Shown: positions 46,787-59,208 of the stretch, piece by piece
Layout: every line of letters begins with the position of its first letter
Position numbering within the stretch: position 1 is the stretch's first letter
NCBI GenBank assembly: GCA_025766275.1
Contig: JAFKAC010000001.1
Location: 3,720,001-3,784,000, forward strand
Reading direction: 5' to 3'
DNA length: 64,000 nt
From: Lactarius indigo
Taxonomy: Eukaryota > Basidiomycota > Agaricomycetes > Russulales > Russulaceae
Made by a program: the position numbers and the translations under genes
The notes under the pieces: model-generated
What the model saw: the letters and a program-made list of their open reading frames with translations, nothing else
What the model was told of the DNA's origin: nothing
Database searches by the model: none

Positions 46787-47099
46787 TTTTTTGGTTGTCC
46801 TGTATGCGGCGCTACAATGGGCCCTATTTCGGTAGTTGTTCAAGGCTTGTGTATAATTGTAGACACTCTCGTGTCAGTAGTCCAGCCAACAGTTAATTTC
46901 ATTGTTCATGTTCATGTGAGCCGCTCAAGCCTCAGGTCCCTGGACCACGAGCCGCGGACCGCGGACAGACACGGGGGTCACGCGTCTCCACGCCAAACCC
47001 GCTCACTCTTGTCGCGAGCTTGTAACAACCCGAGTGTCCGTTTTCAGTCATTCCCTATTCTCTTGCCCAACCCTGGACTGCACACCATAATCAAGCACC
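46787..47099. other. Intergenic region IMP3-kinesin
   Basis: 313 bp, non-coding, pyrimidine-rich upstream of the kinesin start. No clear motif. Confidence 0.4.
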
Positions 47100-50000
47100 A
47101 TGGCCGATCATGGCGATGGCAATATCAAGGTCGTCGTCCGATGTCGTCCACTTAACGCGCGCGGTGAGCCCATGCCCAACGTGAAAGTGATGTCCTCTTG
47201 CCCCGCTCATTCGAGAAACCACAGAACTCGCGCGCGGTGCAAAGCCGCTCGTTCGAATGTCCGGAAACCAGACGCTTCTGGATCCGCCAGAGCCTGGCTC
47301 TGCCCAGGAGAAGGCGTCCTCAGGCCGTGCGACAGAACGGAAGACGATGGCGTTCTCGTTTGATAAGAGCTACTGGTCTGCAGGCCCTCGAGAAGAGCCA
47401 GGGTACTGCTCGCAACAGACCCTCTTTGATGATCTCGGGAAAGAGCTACTAGATCATGGATTTGCTGGATTTAATGCGTGTATTTTAGCCTGTGCGTGTC
47501 ATTTCCCTGCGCCGTGAACCTAACTGACATAGTCCCGCATGCGAAGATGGACAGACTGGTAGGTCCACTAGTCCACTTGCGCTTCATTGTTGCCACGCTG
47601 ACTCCTGAAACAGGGTCTGGTAAATCGTATAGGTACGTGAGGAACACATCCAAAGTATGCTACGATTCACCTATGTCCCCTTCACCTTGTCTCTTTCATT
47701 TGCTTCACTTTTGTCCTGCTCGCTTGCTCCCCTGGGCCGTATTCCCGCGTGATACAGTATGATGGGCTGTGAGTTGCACAATCACATGATTCACACACGT
47801 CACCTCGTTAAATGAGCGTGCTTTCAGACGGACCGGACAAGGGTATCATCCCACAGACATGTAGTGAGCTGTTTGTACGCGTGGCAAATAAATGTGCGGC
47901 GGATCAGCACCTCAAATTTACCGTTGAAGTCTCTTATATCGAGGTACGTGTTTGCCTTACTCCAATGCACGTTTTTGAAGTCATACATGTACAGATATAC
48001 AATGAAAAAGTGCGCGACCTGCTAAACCCAAAGAACACTGGCAACTTGCGTGTGCGTGAGCACCCGATCCTGGGTCCTTATGTGGAAGATTTGTCGAAGC
48101 TCGCGGTGAATAACTACGATGAGATGATGACACTCATGGACGAGGGTAATAAGGCACGGACTGTTGCTGCAACCAACATGAACGAGACGTCAGTGACTGA
48201 TCGGGTCCGTGACGCAAAGTCTTCTCACCCACATAATCCCTTAGGTCCTCGCGTTCGCATGCTGTTTTCACTCTCATACTTACTATGATGCGCCATGATG
48301 TGGATACGAAGTTAGACACGGAAAAGGTGTCACGGATCAGGTACTAGTGCCCGGTAATACTTCTACATCAGAATCTGATACTCCATAGCCTGGTTGACCT
48401 TGCTGGTTCCGAGCGCGCGAATTCTACCGGTGCGACGGGCCAACGACTGAAGGAGGGCGCAAACATCAACAAGTCCCTCACGACTCTTGGCAAAGTTATC
48501 TCCTCGCTTGCAGCAGCTTCGAGTGGCGATGGTAAGAAAGGCAAGAAGAAGGGCGAGGACTTTGTGCCTTATCGTGATTCGGTGTGTACGCGAACCCGAG
48601 TACTACGCAAGGTCTAGCGGTTGACATACCTTTGCAGGTTCTCACATGGCTTTTGAAGGATTCCCTTGGTGGAAACTCAAAGACAGCCATGATCGCTGCT
48701 ATTTCGCCTGCAGATTACGAAGAGACCTTGAGTACGCTGCGGTATGCGGATCAGGCGAAGAAGATCAAGAATAAGGCCGTCGTCAACGAGGATCCAAATG
48801 CTAAGCTCGTACGTGAACTCAAAGAGGAGCTGGATATGCTTCGAGGTATTCCTTATCTCTATTAACCGTAGGCGCTAACCGGAACCTGAACATAGCGCGC
48901 GTGGCGGGCTCGAGCGGCGAAGATGTCTACGACTCAAAGATCCCGCCGGAGAGGCAAAAGGTTACATATAAGGCCAAGGACGGCACACTCAAAACCGTCA
49001 CCAAAGCCGAGCTACAGGATCAACTCGAGTCAAGCGAGAAGCTGATGCAAAGCCTCAATGAGACTTGGGAAGAGAAGCTCCAACGCACGCAAGAGGTGCA
49101 GAAAGAGCGCGAAAAGGCTCTCGAGGAACTCGGCATCACGGTTGAGAAAAATAACGTCGGCGTACATACACCAAAGAAGGTGCGTATATCGCCCCATCAC
49201 GTCCGCTCTCTCGATTGATGCCGCATCTCAGATGCCCCACCTTGTCAATTTGGTACGTAGCTTACCTCATTCGATCGATGTGTTATAATTATTATTTTCC
49301 ATAGAACGAAGGTGAGTTTTCGTATTGAAGGCGACGTGGGGGATTCATCGTACACGGCAGATCCACTCATGAGCGAATGTCTAATATACCAACTAAAGCC
49401 TGGTAGAACAACGGTAATAACATTCGAGCGCCACTCTTTCCTGTCTGACCTTTAATTTAGGTCGGGCGCCTGGATAGTGAAAAGGCCGCTCACATACGTC
49501 TCAGTGGTGACAATATTCTCGAGGAACATTGTTACTTTGAGAACACAGACGGTAAAGTCACATTGCACACACTGACCGATGCCATCACTGTACGTGTCTC
49601 CCACCACTACTTCGTGGACCACTTCCAATAGTATACAGTTCTTGAACGGAAAACAAATTTCTGCTGGACAGGTACGTGTTTATCCAAACTAGGCCTCTAG
49701 ACGCTGAAGGTCTGTTCAGCCTCATAAGCTTCGCTCCGGCTTCCGCATCATTCTTGGTGAGGCATCCGGTAGTCATCGAGTTGAGCTCCCACTTAAGACA
49801 AAATACCAGGTGAACACCATGTCTTCCGTTTTAACAACCCAGAAGAAGTTCGGAAACAACGAGATCGTGCGACTTTGAGGTCCAACCTACAGTTCAGTCT
49901 GACCGCAGCAGAGCTAGGGTCGCGCCCTGATTCCCCTACCTCATCATCTGGCGAACAAGAAGATGTTGATTGGACATTTGCTAAGCGTGAAGCGGCGCTC

Positions 50001-53000
50001 GCGAGACTTGGCTTAGATCCAGCACTGGACAGTCTCCCTGATGAGGACCTCAACAAATTATACGAGCGTATTACCCTGGTCAAGAATATCCGTGACCATA
50101 ATCTAAAGCACCGACCCGAGAGCAGCCTCAGCCAAGCTGATGATGTATGGAGCGAGTCTGGGCGCCCATTTTCAAGTGATGCCCTGACGGACGACACGAG
50201 CGTCGATGCGGGCCCGAGCCGTGGCAGTCCCGACGTCGATGCTCTAAAGGAGGTCCAGAGCCAGCTCGAAACCCAGCGACAAGAATTCGAGTCTCGATTA
50301 CGGGTGATCTCAGAGTCTACGGAGGCGGAGGACCTGAAGGAAGAGAAGGATCACATGCAGCATCAGCTCAAACTGGTCCAAATGCAAATGCGGCGCCTAC
50401 TAGACGCCCGTGCTCGTGGCGAGACCGAGTTGGAGGCGGAGGCTTTTGAGCCAATCTTGTATTCTGCGAAACAACTCAGACTCATTCGAAAGGTTCTCGA
50501 CAAGTGGAGGGCGCATCGTTCGTTCTCTATGGCCGAGACTGTCCTTTCCGCAGCTGTGATAATGAAAGAAGCCAACGTCATAAGGTTTGGAGTTTCATCT
50601 CCGGGCACTACTGGGTGCTGATTACGGACTTAGCAAGGAGCTCGGCAAGGACGTGAGTTATAATTTCACCGTAGCCTCTGGAGGGTCTTTGGCCGCGCCC
50701 ATGTCGTCCATCAACACAATTGCCGGCCTAGACGAATTTGGGGACGTTGCTGATCCTGTCTTAGCATCGGCGACCCAGCCGACAGTCGCGGTCAAGGTCC
50801 TAGACAAGAGACACAACGCTATTTACGTATGGTCTCTGGATCGCTTACGACACCAGATGCAACGGATGCGAAACCTCACTTCCTTCATTGATCGCCCATC
50901 ATATTCTCAGCACTTTTCATCCGAGGAACCCTTTTATAACTCTCCGCCACCCGAGTATTCATTCGTTGGCAATGCCCTACTCTCGCTGGCACCCCTGTCT
51001 CGTCGACTTTCTTCCACTTCTGTTGTGCCGATATTTTGCAGATACACTGCCGAAGCGATTGGGTCGTGCCGCGTGGACATCAAGATTGTCAATGTCGTCA
51101 TGGCGCCTAAACACAATTCTAGTTCTACGACCTCGACTCGCTCCTCCTCGCCGGTTCCCGGCACTCTTCCCACAGGCAGTAAATTAAGTTTTTTCCTCAC
51201 CGTAGACTCGGTTAAGGGACTCGCCCCACACGACTTTTCGGCTGCTCATCTGCAAGTGCGCTTGTCGTCATTTGTTGGCCCAAGTCTCAAGGCGGAAGAA
51301 ATTTACCACTCAAATTCAGTGGACCTGGACTTGGCTACGCCATCGGATCTAAAATTCCGTCGTAGCTTCTCTATCGTGGTGAACTCCAGAGTTCTCGCTC
51401 ACCTTCGCCAAGGCTACGCCCCGATCGAGCTGTTCGCATCCATGCGGCCGCAATACTTAGAGAGGATAGAACGATGGGACGAAATGCGGGAGCAGAAAAG
51501 TTATCCACCTGCTCGCTCCCCGCCCCCCGACTCCAAATCCGGGACCTCCCAACTTATGCGCCGCTCCGAGACAGATTTCTTTATGGAACAATCCCATGAC
51601 GTAGTCGCCTGGTTGCAAGTCTGCGAACTTGGCCCGGACGGACAATATGCTCCGGTCCCCGTCATTTCACAAGGGAACTTAGACCCTGGCGCTTTCAGCC
51701 TCCACCAAGGGTTACAGCGGCGGCTTGTGCTGACAATGACATCAAATTCTGGGCGGCAGCTCCCATGGACGGAAGTTGCCAAGACTAAAGTTGGCAATGT
51801 TCGCCTCCTCGACGCCAAGGGACGTGTACACGAATCGTCCTCCCGCCCTCTTGCCACGCTTCCGTTACAACAAAATCAAGTCGTGGAATTCAAACCAGAT
51901 GGCTCTGGGTTTTTGTCCGCGGAATCGTTGTGGGACTCAAGCATCCATAACTCGATATTGCTCAACCGAGTAACGCCAACCAATCAACGCGTACTCTTGC
52001 AAGTTTCATGGTCCGTGGCTGTAGAGAGCTGTAGTGATCCAGTTCAGTTCTCCATGGACATGGCAATCACAATGCAAACGCGGGATGCGCGACCGCCTTC
52101 TCGGCTTCTGGCATTGCTCAGTTCCACAAGATTTCTGTCAAAGACGAGCAACGTTTTCAGGGTGAGACTATCACCCCCACTTACGCGTTCTCCGAAGGAC
52201 CTCTGGCGGCTCGACACGTCTGAGAAGTACGTTCGCGGAGAGGAAATTCTCAAAACTTGGCGCCCGCGTGGTATCGCCGTCGTCGAAGATCATACAAAAC
52301 TCGTCGCTATGGAACGTCGTGCAGCAGACGTCCAAGCAGTACGGGTCATTTTAGCCAATTCGACTGTGGCTGCCCAACCGCCACAAGCGGACGCGGCGGT
52401 TTGGGGCTCGGATCAGCTCGTCCACAAGTCCCTTGAGCTTTGGAAAAAGCAATTTGGCCATCGTGGGGAGGTAAGAGACCCAAATCAGATGATTCATTTT
52501 TAGTAATCGTGCCTTAGATCGTCTTGAGCCAGGAGCCTACCGAACTGGAGGATGCAAGTAAGCTGGGTACCCGAAGACAACCTACGGTCGACGCGTCAGA
52601 ATCACGGCAGCTCGTTTCAAGCACAAAACTCGTCCCACGCAGGTACGCTTGACGGGGTAGACTTGAGTTTCGTGGTTTCATTGAGGTTTCTTTCCACAGT
52701 GATGTTCCAACGAAAAAAGGACATCTCATGATTCTTGTCGACGCTAACCAAGACATCTGGGAGAGACGGTGGTTCGTACTCCAAAGGTATTGTCGTGTAA
52801 TTTTATCTTCCCTTGTTTTCAACACTCATGCGCTGCCAAGACCATATCTCCATGTTTACAAACAATCTAATGAGGTCGAGGAGATAACCGTCATTAGCCT
52901 CGATGGCGTAAACGTGGAAAGCAATCCAGACATGGAGTCTCTTCTTGGTGTAAGCACGGACAAATTTCTATCTTCAACGTATGTGATATTGACATACGAA

Positions 53001-53120
53001 TAGAAACGGTTTACGTTCACACTTTTCACCTCGTCAAATTCGCACGCGCTGGCGGCACAGAGCCTCAAGGAACTGCAAGCATGGACTACTAAGCTTGATC
53101 CCACACGTCTACCGCCCTAA
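47100..53120 (+). CDS. Kinesin-3 family motor (Unc104/KIF1 type)
   Basis: The start [20 protein letters not shown] at 47,100 opens an N-terminal motor. The P-loop reads YGQTGSGKSYS once two introns around 47,490-47,620 are removed. Switch I is [13 protein letters not shown], switch [15 protein letters not shown]. Then come the neck, an FHA domain ([20 protein letters not shown], about 49,400-49,850), coiled coils ([33 protein letters not shown]), the KIF1-type region from about 50,640, and a C-terminal PH domain ([20 protein letters not shown], about 52,715-53,110) that binds phosphoinositides. This is the full Unc104 layout. It carries early endosomes or vesicles to microtubule plus ends. 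All exons join in frame. Confidence 0.93.
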
Positions 53121-56100
53121 TAACAGCCCCCGTCCTTGATTGGTTTTCTGAATGCCGGTTACTAGACCGTATATCATATCTCCGTTCGAATAGTACCATA
53201 CCTCATGTTTCCTATCGCTTACTTATTCCTTAGAAGCCATGTATGCTGCATATTATCCCACTCACGACATTACGTTTTTCACGAGCTCTACATGCGTAAC
53301 TTTCTGTCGTATCCGCTTTACCACTGTATGCTGTTGCGTGCAAACGCACAGTCTCCGCCACTCGTTTATAGACACAGGAAGGTTTTGCAATATGTTATAC
53401 CAAGACGCACTCTACCTCGAAGCTAGTATCCGAATCTCCACAATGAAGCTCGTGCGAAGCACTGGGCCATCTATCCAGTCGGGTGGTACTAGTAACACCG
53501 ACCCAGCAAATTGCCTCATCCGACACTTGACTGCGGGTCAGCCTAGGTCATCTCGAGACCCTAGTTACAGGGGCAGGTCTTGCAGGAACAGGTCGAGCGT
53601 CACCCGAAGAAAAAACTGAATTGGAGATCTGGTCTTATACAGTAGCCAGTTTGGCTGCACTGACATTGAGGTCAGGCCGAAAATCATAGAGTTGATCATA
53701 CATTCTTGTCGGTGGCGAGAGAATGAGGCTGGGATATTAACGTAGAAGAAAACGCGCTCAAATCAACCCGAAAATGACTGGGCACAGATGATGGTGACTG
53801 CCGTTGCTACTCTGCTGCTAGGGCGTTGTTTCTGACATTAGGAATATCGACTGTTCAAGCCCTCAATGCTCATTGCAAAGCTGGAGTCCGTATATATCCT
53901 GTCAGTGATGTCGGGGACTGGAAGTTCATCCAAGGGTTGACGCCGGGATATGTATATAACGAGGGGTTATTGCGTGGCAGACGAGGAGGGACGAGGCTGG
54001 TGGATGTATGGCTTACTGGTGATCAGACAATTTGGCTGGCCGCCAATGGGGACGAATGATGACAGTGACGGAGTCCATAGTCGCAACGAGTGAGCGACTG
54101 AGTATGGGCAACTGGACGGGAGAGGAGAGGAGGAAAGTGTGAGGTGAACACGAGGAGCGAGCGGTGACTAAATACGAGTGGGAGAACTCAGCGGCGTGCG
54201 ACGTTGGTCACGGTACGAAACGCACACGCAAGCTGGTCCGAGTCTGAGAACGCCAAGACAGTATGAGAAGAGCGTTTTCAGGCCCGGCAATGCTTAGGCT
54301 GGCCAAGCAGCCGTTGCAGTGGTGACGAGAATGGCGCCCATGGGCCGTCTGGTGAAACTTAAGAAGTGGCTTGGGTGAGGGTGCCAAGTTCACTAGCAGC
54401 GACGGCGGAAAGCTGTGCTCTTCGGAGTGCTAATTGCGAGCAATGCAAGGTAGACTAGGCAGTGTCGATACGTCCAAACAGTCGAGAGATCAAGATCTAC
54501 TGGCGGTCCTTTGAGCGGAGGAGACTCTGGATGGCCAGTAAGCGATGGAGGGGGTGTTTTGAGAGGCTCGGACGTGTCGACAAGCTTGCAAGGCAACAAA
54601 GGCTACCGAGGGACACGGACCGTGGCAGAGGCCAAGCAGGCGCAGACTCAGAACCAGGAAGTAAGGCCGTGAGCACTCGACGGTCGCCCCTTGAGAGATC
54701 CCTATCTGTACAGCACGAGTCAGCCACACGGAGATCATAAACCCGCAGAAAACACCTGGACAAAGGACCTCACACGTTCCTTTGAAAGAATGAGTATTAC
54801 GGTGGTCTATCCCGCCGCCGCTCACTAACAAAGGCAGGGAGGATGACAAGGTCATGGGCGGCACAGCGGCGGTCCATGAACCTAGGGACAAGTTGGGGTG
54901 AACCGGCGGAGACATGGAACTGGACACACGGAGAGGTGGTGAAACAGTTCGACGACTGGGCTTGAAGCTCGAAGGCGCAGGTACTGCCAGTGGCTTGCTG
55001 GTACACGCATCAGGAAACCGCAAATGATTGGTGCCTGTCAAGGACTATTCTCGGTCGGCTTGAATACAGTAGAGATAAGGACTTGGATTCGCATTAGCTA
55101 CATGTGGTGATGGCGCTGAGCAACAATGCTCTTCCAGCGGATTACTCTGTTCTATTTGACGTCATTCCTTTGTCATCACTTTCTTCTGATTCTCATACTC
55201 GCCGCATTGTCCGTCTTATCGCTCGACTTGGCGGCGTCCTTGAGCTTGATGGAATGATGCCCGATGCATGGTTCTGTGTATGCTATCTGTCTGTTAGCGT
55301 GATTTTCTCATCCTTTCCTCCTCCCGCTTTGTGTTTGGTTTTACAGTAAGTTCAGGTTTGCCGCACCTCATTCCTGCATTCTATTTTTTCGTCTTGCGTC
55401 CGGCCTCTCTCTTCTCAGAGAGGACCTTTATACACTCATATTCCCAGGGATTTATGTTTGCTATATACGTGGGTTTTCAATGTCTCTTCTTCACCCGGTG
55501 TTGAAGGCGACGTATGAAGCGTGGATTGTCAGAAGCCAAAGCCACGCATGTGTGTCGGTGTACATGGTTGCATGGGCCGCGACTTGGTTGCCTGTTCGTT
55601 CCCTTTAATGCTGGGGAGCTATCTGCGCGTGCTCTAGATGTCAGCTTCCTCCGTGTGGGTAGTGCGGGCGTAGGGCCACGGAGTATAATCGGAGACCGCT
55701 GTTTCATCATGAGACAATACGACAAATTACATGAAAATGAGCTAAAAATAGTTTTTTCTGTTCAACGGACTGAAATTAGCCCAATTTACAGTTGGGGTTT
55801 TTCCTGATGATTTCTATGACAGCGAAATGAGTACATTCGGATTAGGCTGAACCTCTGCTCACAAAGCTAACATGAAGCAGCAGCGCGACATGAATTTATC
55901 ATCATTCAAAATCTCAACCCCATCCCATTATTCGGATACAGTTCTTCGAGGTACAATGCCAAGACGTGATGATAGTTCATCAAATTAGGGGCAAGCAACG
56001 AGGTCGGAGGCATTACATCAGGGACCTCCAGCGTTACGGAATTCGCACGCACGCCATTTTGTCCGTAAAAACTATGTTTGTATCGGGACAGCTCGATAGT

Positions 56101-56329
56101 TGGGATACAACTAGGGCCTAATATAGGCACAATGTGACCCAAGTGCACCCAGCTTGCAACGTTCGTACCTTGTTTCCCCCACTGCGTGCCTGGTACGGCT
56201 GATGGACGGATACACGGAGACTAACGCTTTTGCAGTACAACTGCTAGGGTTCCTCGACCAGGGACCTACTCCAGCTGAAAGAACCGCGCAAGAATGAGTA
56301 TATGGTAGCTCAACGTGGACATTTGGGAA
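53121..56329. other. 3.2 kb without a recognised gene
   Basis: CpG-rich like the genic DNA, but no frame resembles a known family. Candidates: a plus-strand frame ending at 54,059 (GVRIYPVSDVGDWKFIQGLT); a minus-strand Pro/Ser-rich 183-residue frame at 54,490-55,041 (VSPPLRVSSSMSPPVHPNLS) with a Pro-rich neighbour in another frame at 54,393-54,599; a plus-strand frame from 55,104 followed by a GT-AG intron-like stretch to 55,347; and a minus-strand frame at 55,906-56,148. These may be an unrecognised or decayed gene. Nothing can be assigned. Confidence 0.4.
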
Positions 56330-56825
56330 GGCACCACAGTATGAAGCAAACTAGTCGGATATGGAACCAAACTCAGTGCCATCACACGATGGCGTTTCGA
56401 GGGTCCTCCGTGCGAATGATGCATTCGCCGCCACCGATATTCGTCTGGTACTGCTGTCTTCGCTATCCACGTCCACGCCATTATGTCGGCTGCCTCTTCC
56501 GATTCCAAGCAAAGCCTCGCGAAGCCCAAGTCACAGTGGGATATTTCTGTCCTTGGTCCTGCAAACTTCGCGCTAGGTAGCTATTACTACCCGCGATCGC
56601 GTGAACCGTCCACTTTCTCTCTCTCTCAGACGGCCAGATGTCGATCATTTCGTCGAGCAGTATACCAGAGCGATGCGCATTTGGTAAACATGTCAATGAT
56701 TGCTGGACTCCACCGACTGCCCGAAGCATCAGAATGAACAGACCGCACTACTAAACACCTGACCTAGCTCCTTGACCGCTACAGGCCCGCATACCCTGGT
56801 GATATCGTATCTTTTTGGAAACTGC
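56330..56825 (+). mobile_element. Copia reverse-transcriptase relic
   Basis: Across three frames this segment gives MKQTSRIWNQT, GPPCE, AIMSAASSDSKQ, KSQWDISVLGPANFALG and LTATGPHTL. These line up in order with the reverse transcriptase of the copia element at 8,560-9,090 (MKQVSQIWNQT, LPCEW, DIVSTASSPNEN, KAQWDITDLGLAKYALG, LAVATRPDI). No LTR or other domain remains. Unlike the 3-10 kb element it is rich in CG. Confidence 0.7.
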
Positions 56826-57248
56826 TGTAAAGTTAATTTATCTATATTTATTCCAGGACATCAGCGAGATCAATCGACAGAGTCTCGCTCTCACATCACT
56901 GTTATCTATGGATACACACCGCCCTCCTCTTTCCTCTTTTGCGGCCGTAGTATCGGAACCCGAAGGATTTTTCAGTAATGGATATAAGGGCTCGACTTTC
57001 TGTTCTGTACGGCAGTACAATTACCTGTCTCGTCTACCCTTTGTGCTGTTTTAAAAAACAGATTCTCTCACCTCACGCTCTCGATCCAGCCCATTATTCT
57101 GTCTCAATCTCGCATACAACATCGCCCTCGCGTGGTCTCTTTCTCATCGTAGCTACGCGACTACACCATCGCCTGGGCTTCCCGCACCCTATTCTCCCTC
57201 AGAGCTCTGACTTCTAATTCCCCACAATTTATTCTAGAGTCTCGATCC
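56826..57248. promoter_or_regulatory. Upstream region of cyclopropane synthase copy 1
   Basis: From about 56,870 this matches the DNA upstream of copy 2 (about 61,970-62,360): GTCTCGCTCTCACATCAC against GTCTCACTCTCACACCAC, and AATGGATATAAGGGCT in both. The tandem duplication therefore included about 380 bp of promoter. Confidence 0.6.
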
Positions 57249-59208
57249 ATGTTCACTGCCTTCGGTACGCTTGTTACTTCTTTCCTCGTACGTCTTAGCC
57301 CTATAATACTACCCCACTGACAGCAAGGAGCTCAACATTGGCCACTCTCCAGCGAGCCGTCCAGGTTGGACGCTTAGAAATCGAAGAATCCGGGGTCGTC
57401 CATCGTTTTGGATCTCCAGAAAATAGTGAAACTCACGTTCGTGTCATCGTTTTGAATGACTCCTTCTGGAAACAGATCTTTCTGTGAGTCTAGATCTCTG
57501 CGCTTATATGGTAAATTGACTCTTGTATCTAGTCGCGGTGATCTAGGCTGTATGTTGCATTGGCCGCTAGATTAATTGCAGTGCGCGTTCTGAACTATGT
57601 CTCTCCAGTCAGTGAAGCATACATGATGGGTGATATAGAACTGAAATCAGACAACATAGAGGGCTTTATGAGTGTATGCGTTTTCTCATTGGTTGTTCTT
57701 CGGCGCGTTGACGTCACTTTCAGCTCTGGCTTCAGAACGAGTCTCGAATGACCTCTCTCAACTCTGTCTTCAAGCGGCTCAGTTCTGCAGCGTCTGGCGT
57801 GTACATTGCTCTCTTCGGCCAGACCCTCACTCAAGCCAGGCTTAATTGTATCGCCGGTTACGATCAATCTAATGAATTGTTTAAGGTCTGCTTTCCAGAG
57901 CTACCTCCGATTATCTCTACTAGGTGTTGACGATTTCGCCTTTTTGGGTAGGCATTCCTGAGCAAGGAAATGATGTATTCGTCTGCTCTGTTCAGCGAAG
58001 AGGAGGGTGGCGTCCATGGTGACTTGCTACCTCACTTAAGGAGACATACCGCAGATCTCGAGAAGGCAGCAGTTGCGGAAGATTCATCACGTTCTTCGTC
58101 AGGCACGTGTCCAGGCCGGGCAGCGTATTCTAGGAATTTGGATCTGGTTGGGGAGCAGTTGCCATCGAGGTTCGTTCGCATTGATGTTCTCGAGAGTCAC
58201 GGTCGACTCACACTTTCCTCACGAGCCAGGCGGCTCGGACTTATAGATGTGAGGTGGACACGCTCACGCTATCGATCGAGCAGAAAAAGCTGGCGGAAGA
58301 AAGGATACAGGAAGCTGGGTTGCAAGATCTTGTCCGAGTTCATCTCATGGACTATCGCGAAATTCCTCCGTCGTTTGAAAGGAAATTTGATGCTTTTATA
58401 AGTATTGAAATGATAGAGGTGAATCACCATTATGGCTATATGAAGGTGGGTAGTTGATACCACCACCCTACAGCATGTTGGATCAAAGGTGGAATGTTCT
58501 CCTGCGCGTGCGGGGATTGACACTGAGATATGTTTATTCTTAAGTATTTCACGACATATTTCAAGATTGTGGACAAGGCGCTTAAACCAAGAGATGCAAC
58601 CGCTGTTGTGACCATGTTCGTCATTGCCAGAGTGGAGGTATTCCGTATACCAGTACGCCATGTCCCATATTTTTTTCCGATTGGAAATGTGCTTCCCTTC
58701 GTGTTTTTATAGGGCCGAAGATTTCTCGCGAAAATACATTTGGCCGAATAGTCATCTTCCAACTCCAGCCGTCATTATCAACGCCGCAAATGCGGGGTCG
58801 CAGGGCCGCTTCGTCCTTGAGAGTGTAGAGAACCATGGATTCCGTAAGTATTAATTTCTTGATACAGCCATTTTTCTAAATGTCGAGGCAGATTGCGGGA
58901 GGACAATCAGAGAATGGGGCAGACGCTTTGCAACAAACGTCACGCCCGAGGTCCTCGCCAAAGACTTTCCTTCAATGACAACGGATCCCGTGGCTTTTGA
59001 GGTGTTCCGCAGGAAATGGCGGTATCTGTTCGCGTACGCGGATGCCGGTTTGGCTCATGGGTACCTCACTTCGCATATGTTTACATTCATTCGTACTGTA
59101 TGTCGCTACCCTTACGACCCCGGATCCAACTCACTTTTGACACAGGACGGGACATCAATTGTTAAAGCGTTATCTGCTGGGAGACGCCATGAAGATGCCC
59201 AGAAATAG
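57249..59208 (+). CDS. Cyclopropane-fatty-acyl-phospholipid synthase-like, copy 1, frame disrupted
   Basis: A SAM-dependent methyltransferase that adds a methylene across acyl-chain double bonds. Exons read VGRLEIEESGVVHRFGSPEN, EAYMMGDIELKSDN, LWLQNESRMTSLNSVFKRLS, MMYSSALFSEEEGG, LRKIHHVLRQARVQAGQRIL, EFGSGWGAVAIE (SAM motif I), CEVDTLTLSIEQKKLAEERI, FISIEMIE + HVGSK + YFTTYFKIVD, AEDFSRKYIWPNSHLP, and EVFRRKWRYLFAYADAG to the stop at 59,208. HVGSK comes from a 15-nt microexon (58,474-58,488). Relative to copy 2 it has extra A at about 58,132 (inside motif I) and 58,614, both frame-breaking. A further slip near 58,065 is shared with copy 2. Probably a pseudogene unless these are sequence errors. 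Confidence 0.78.
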
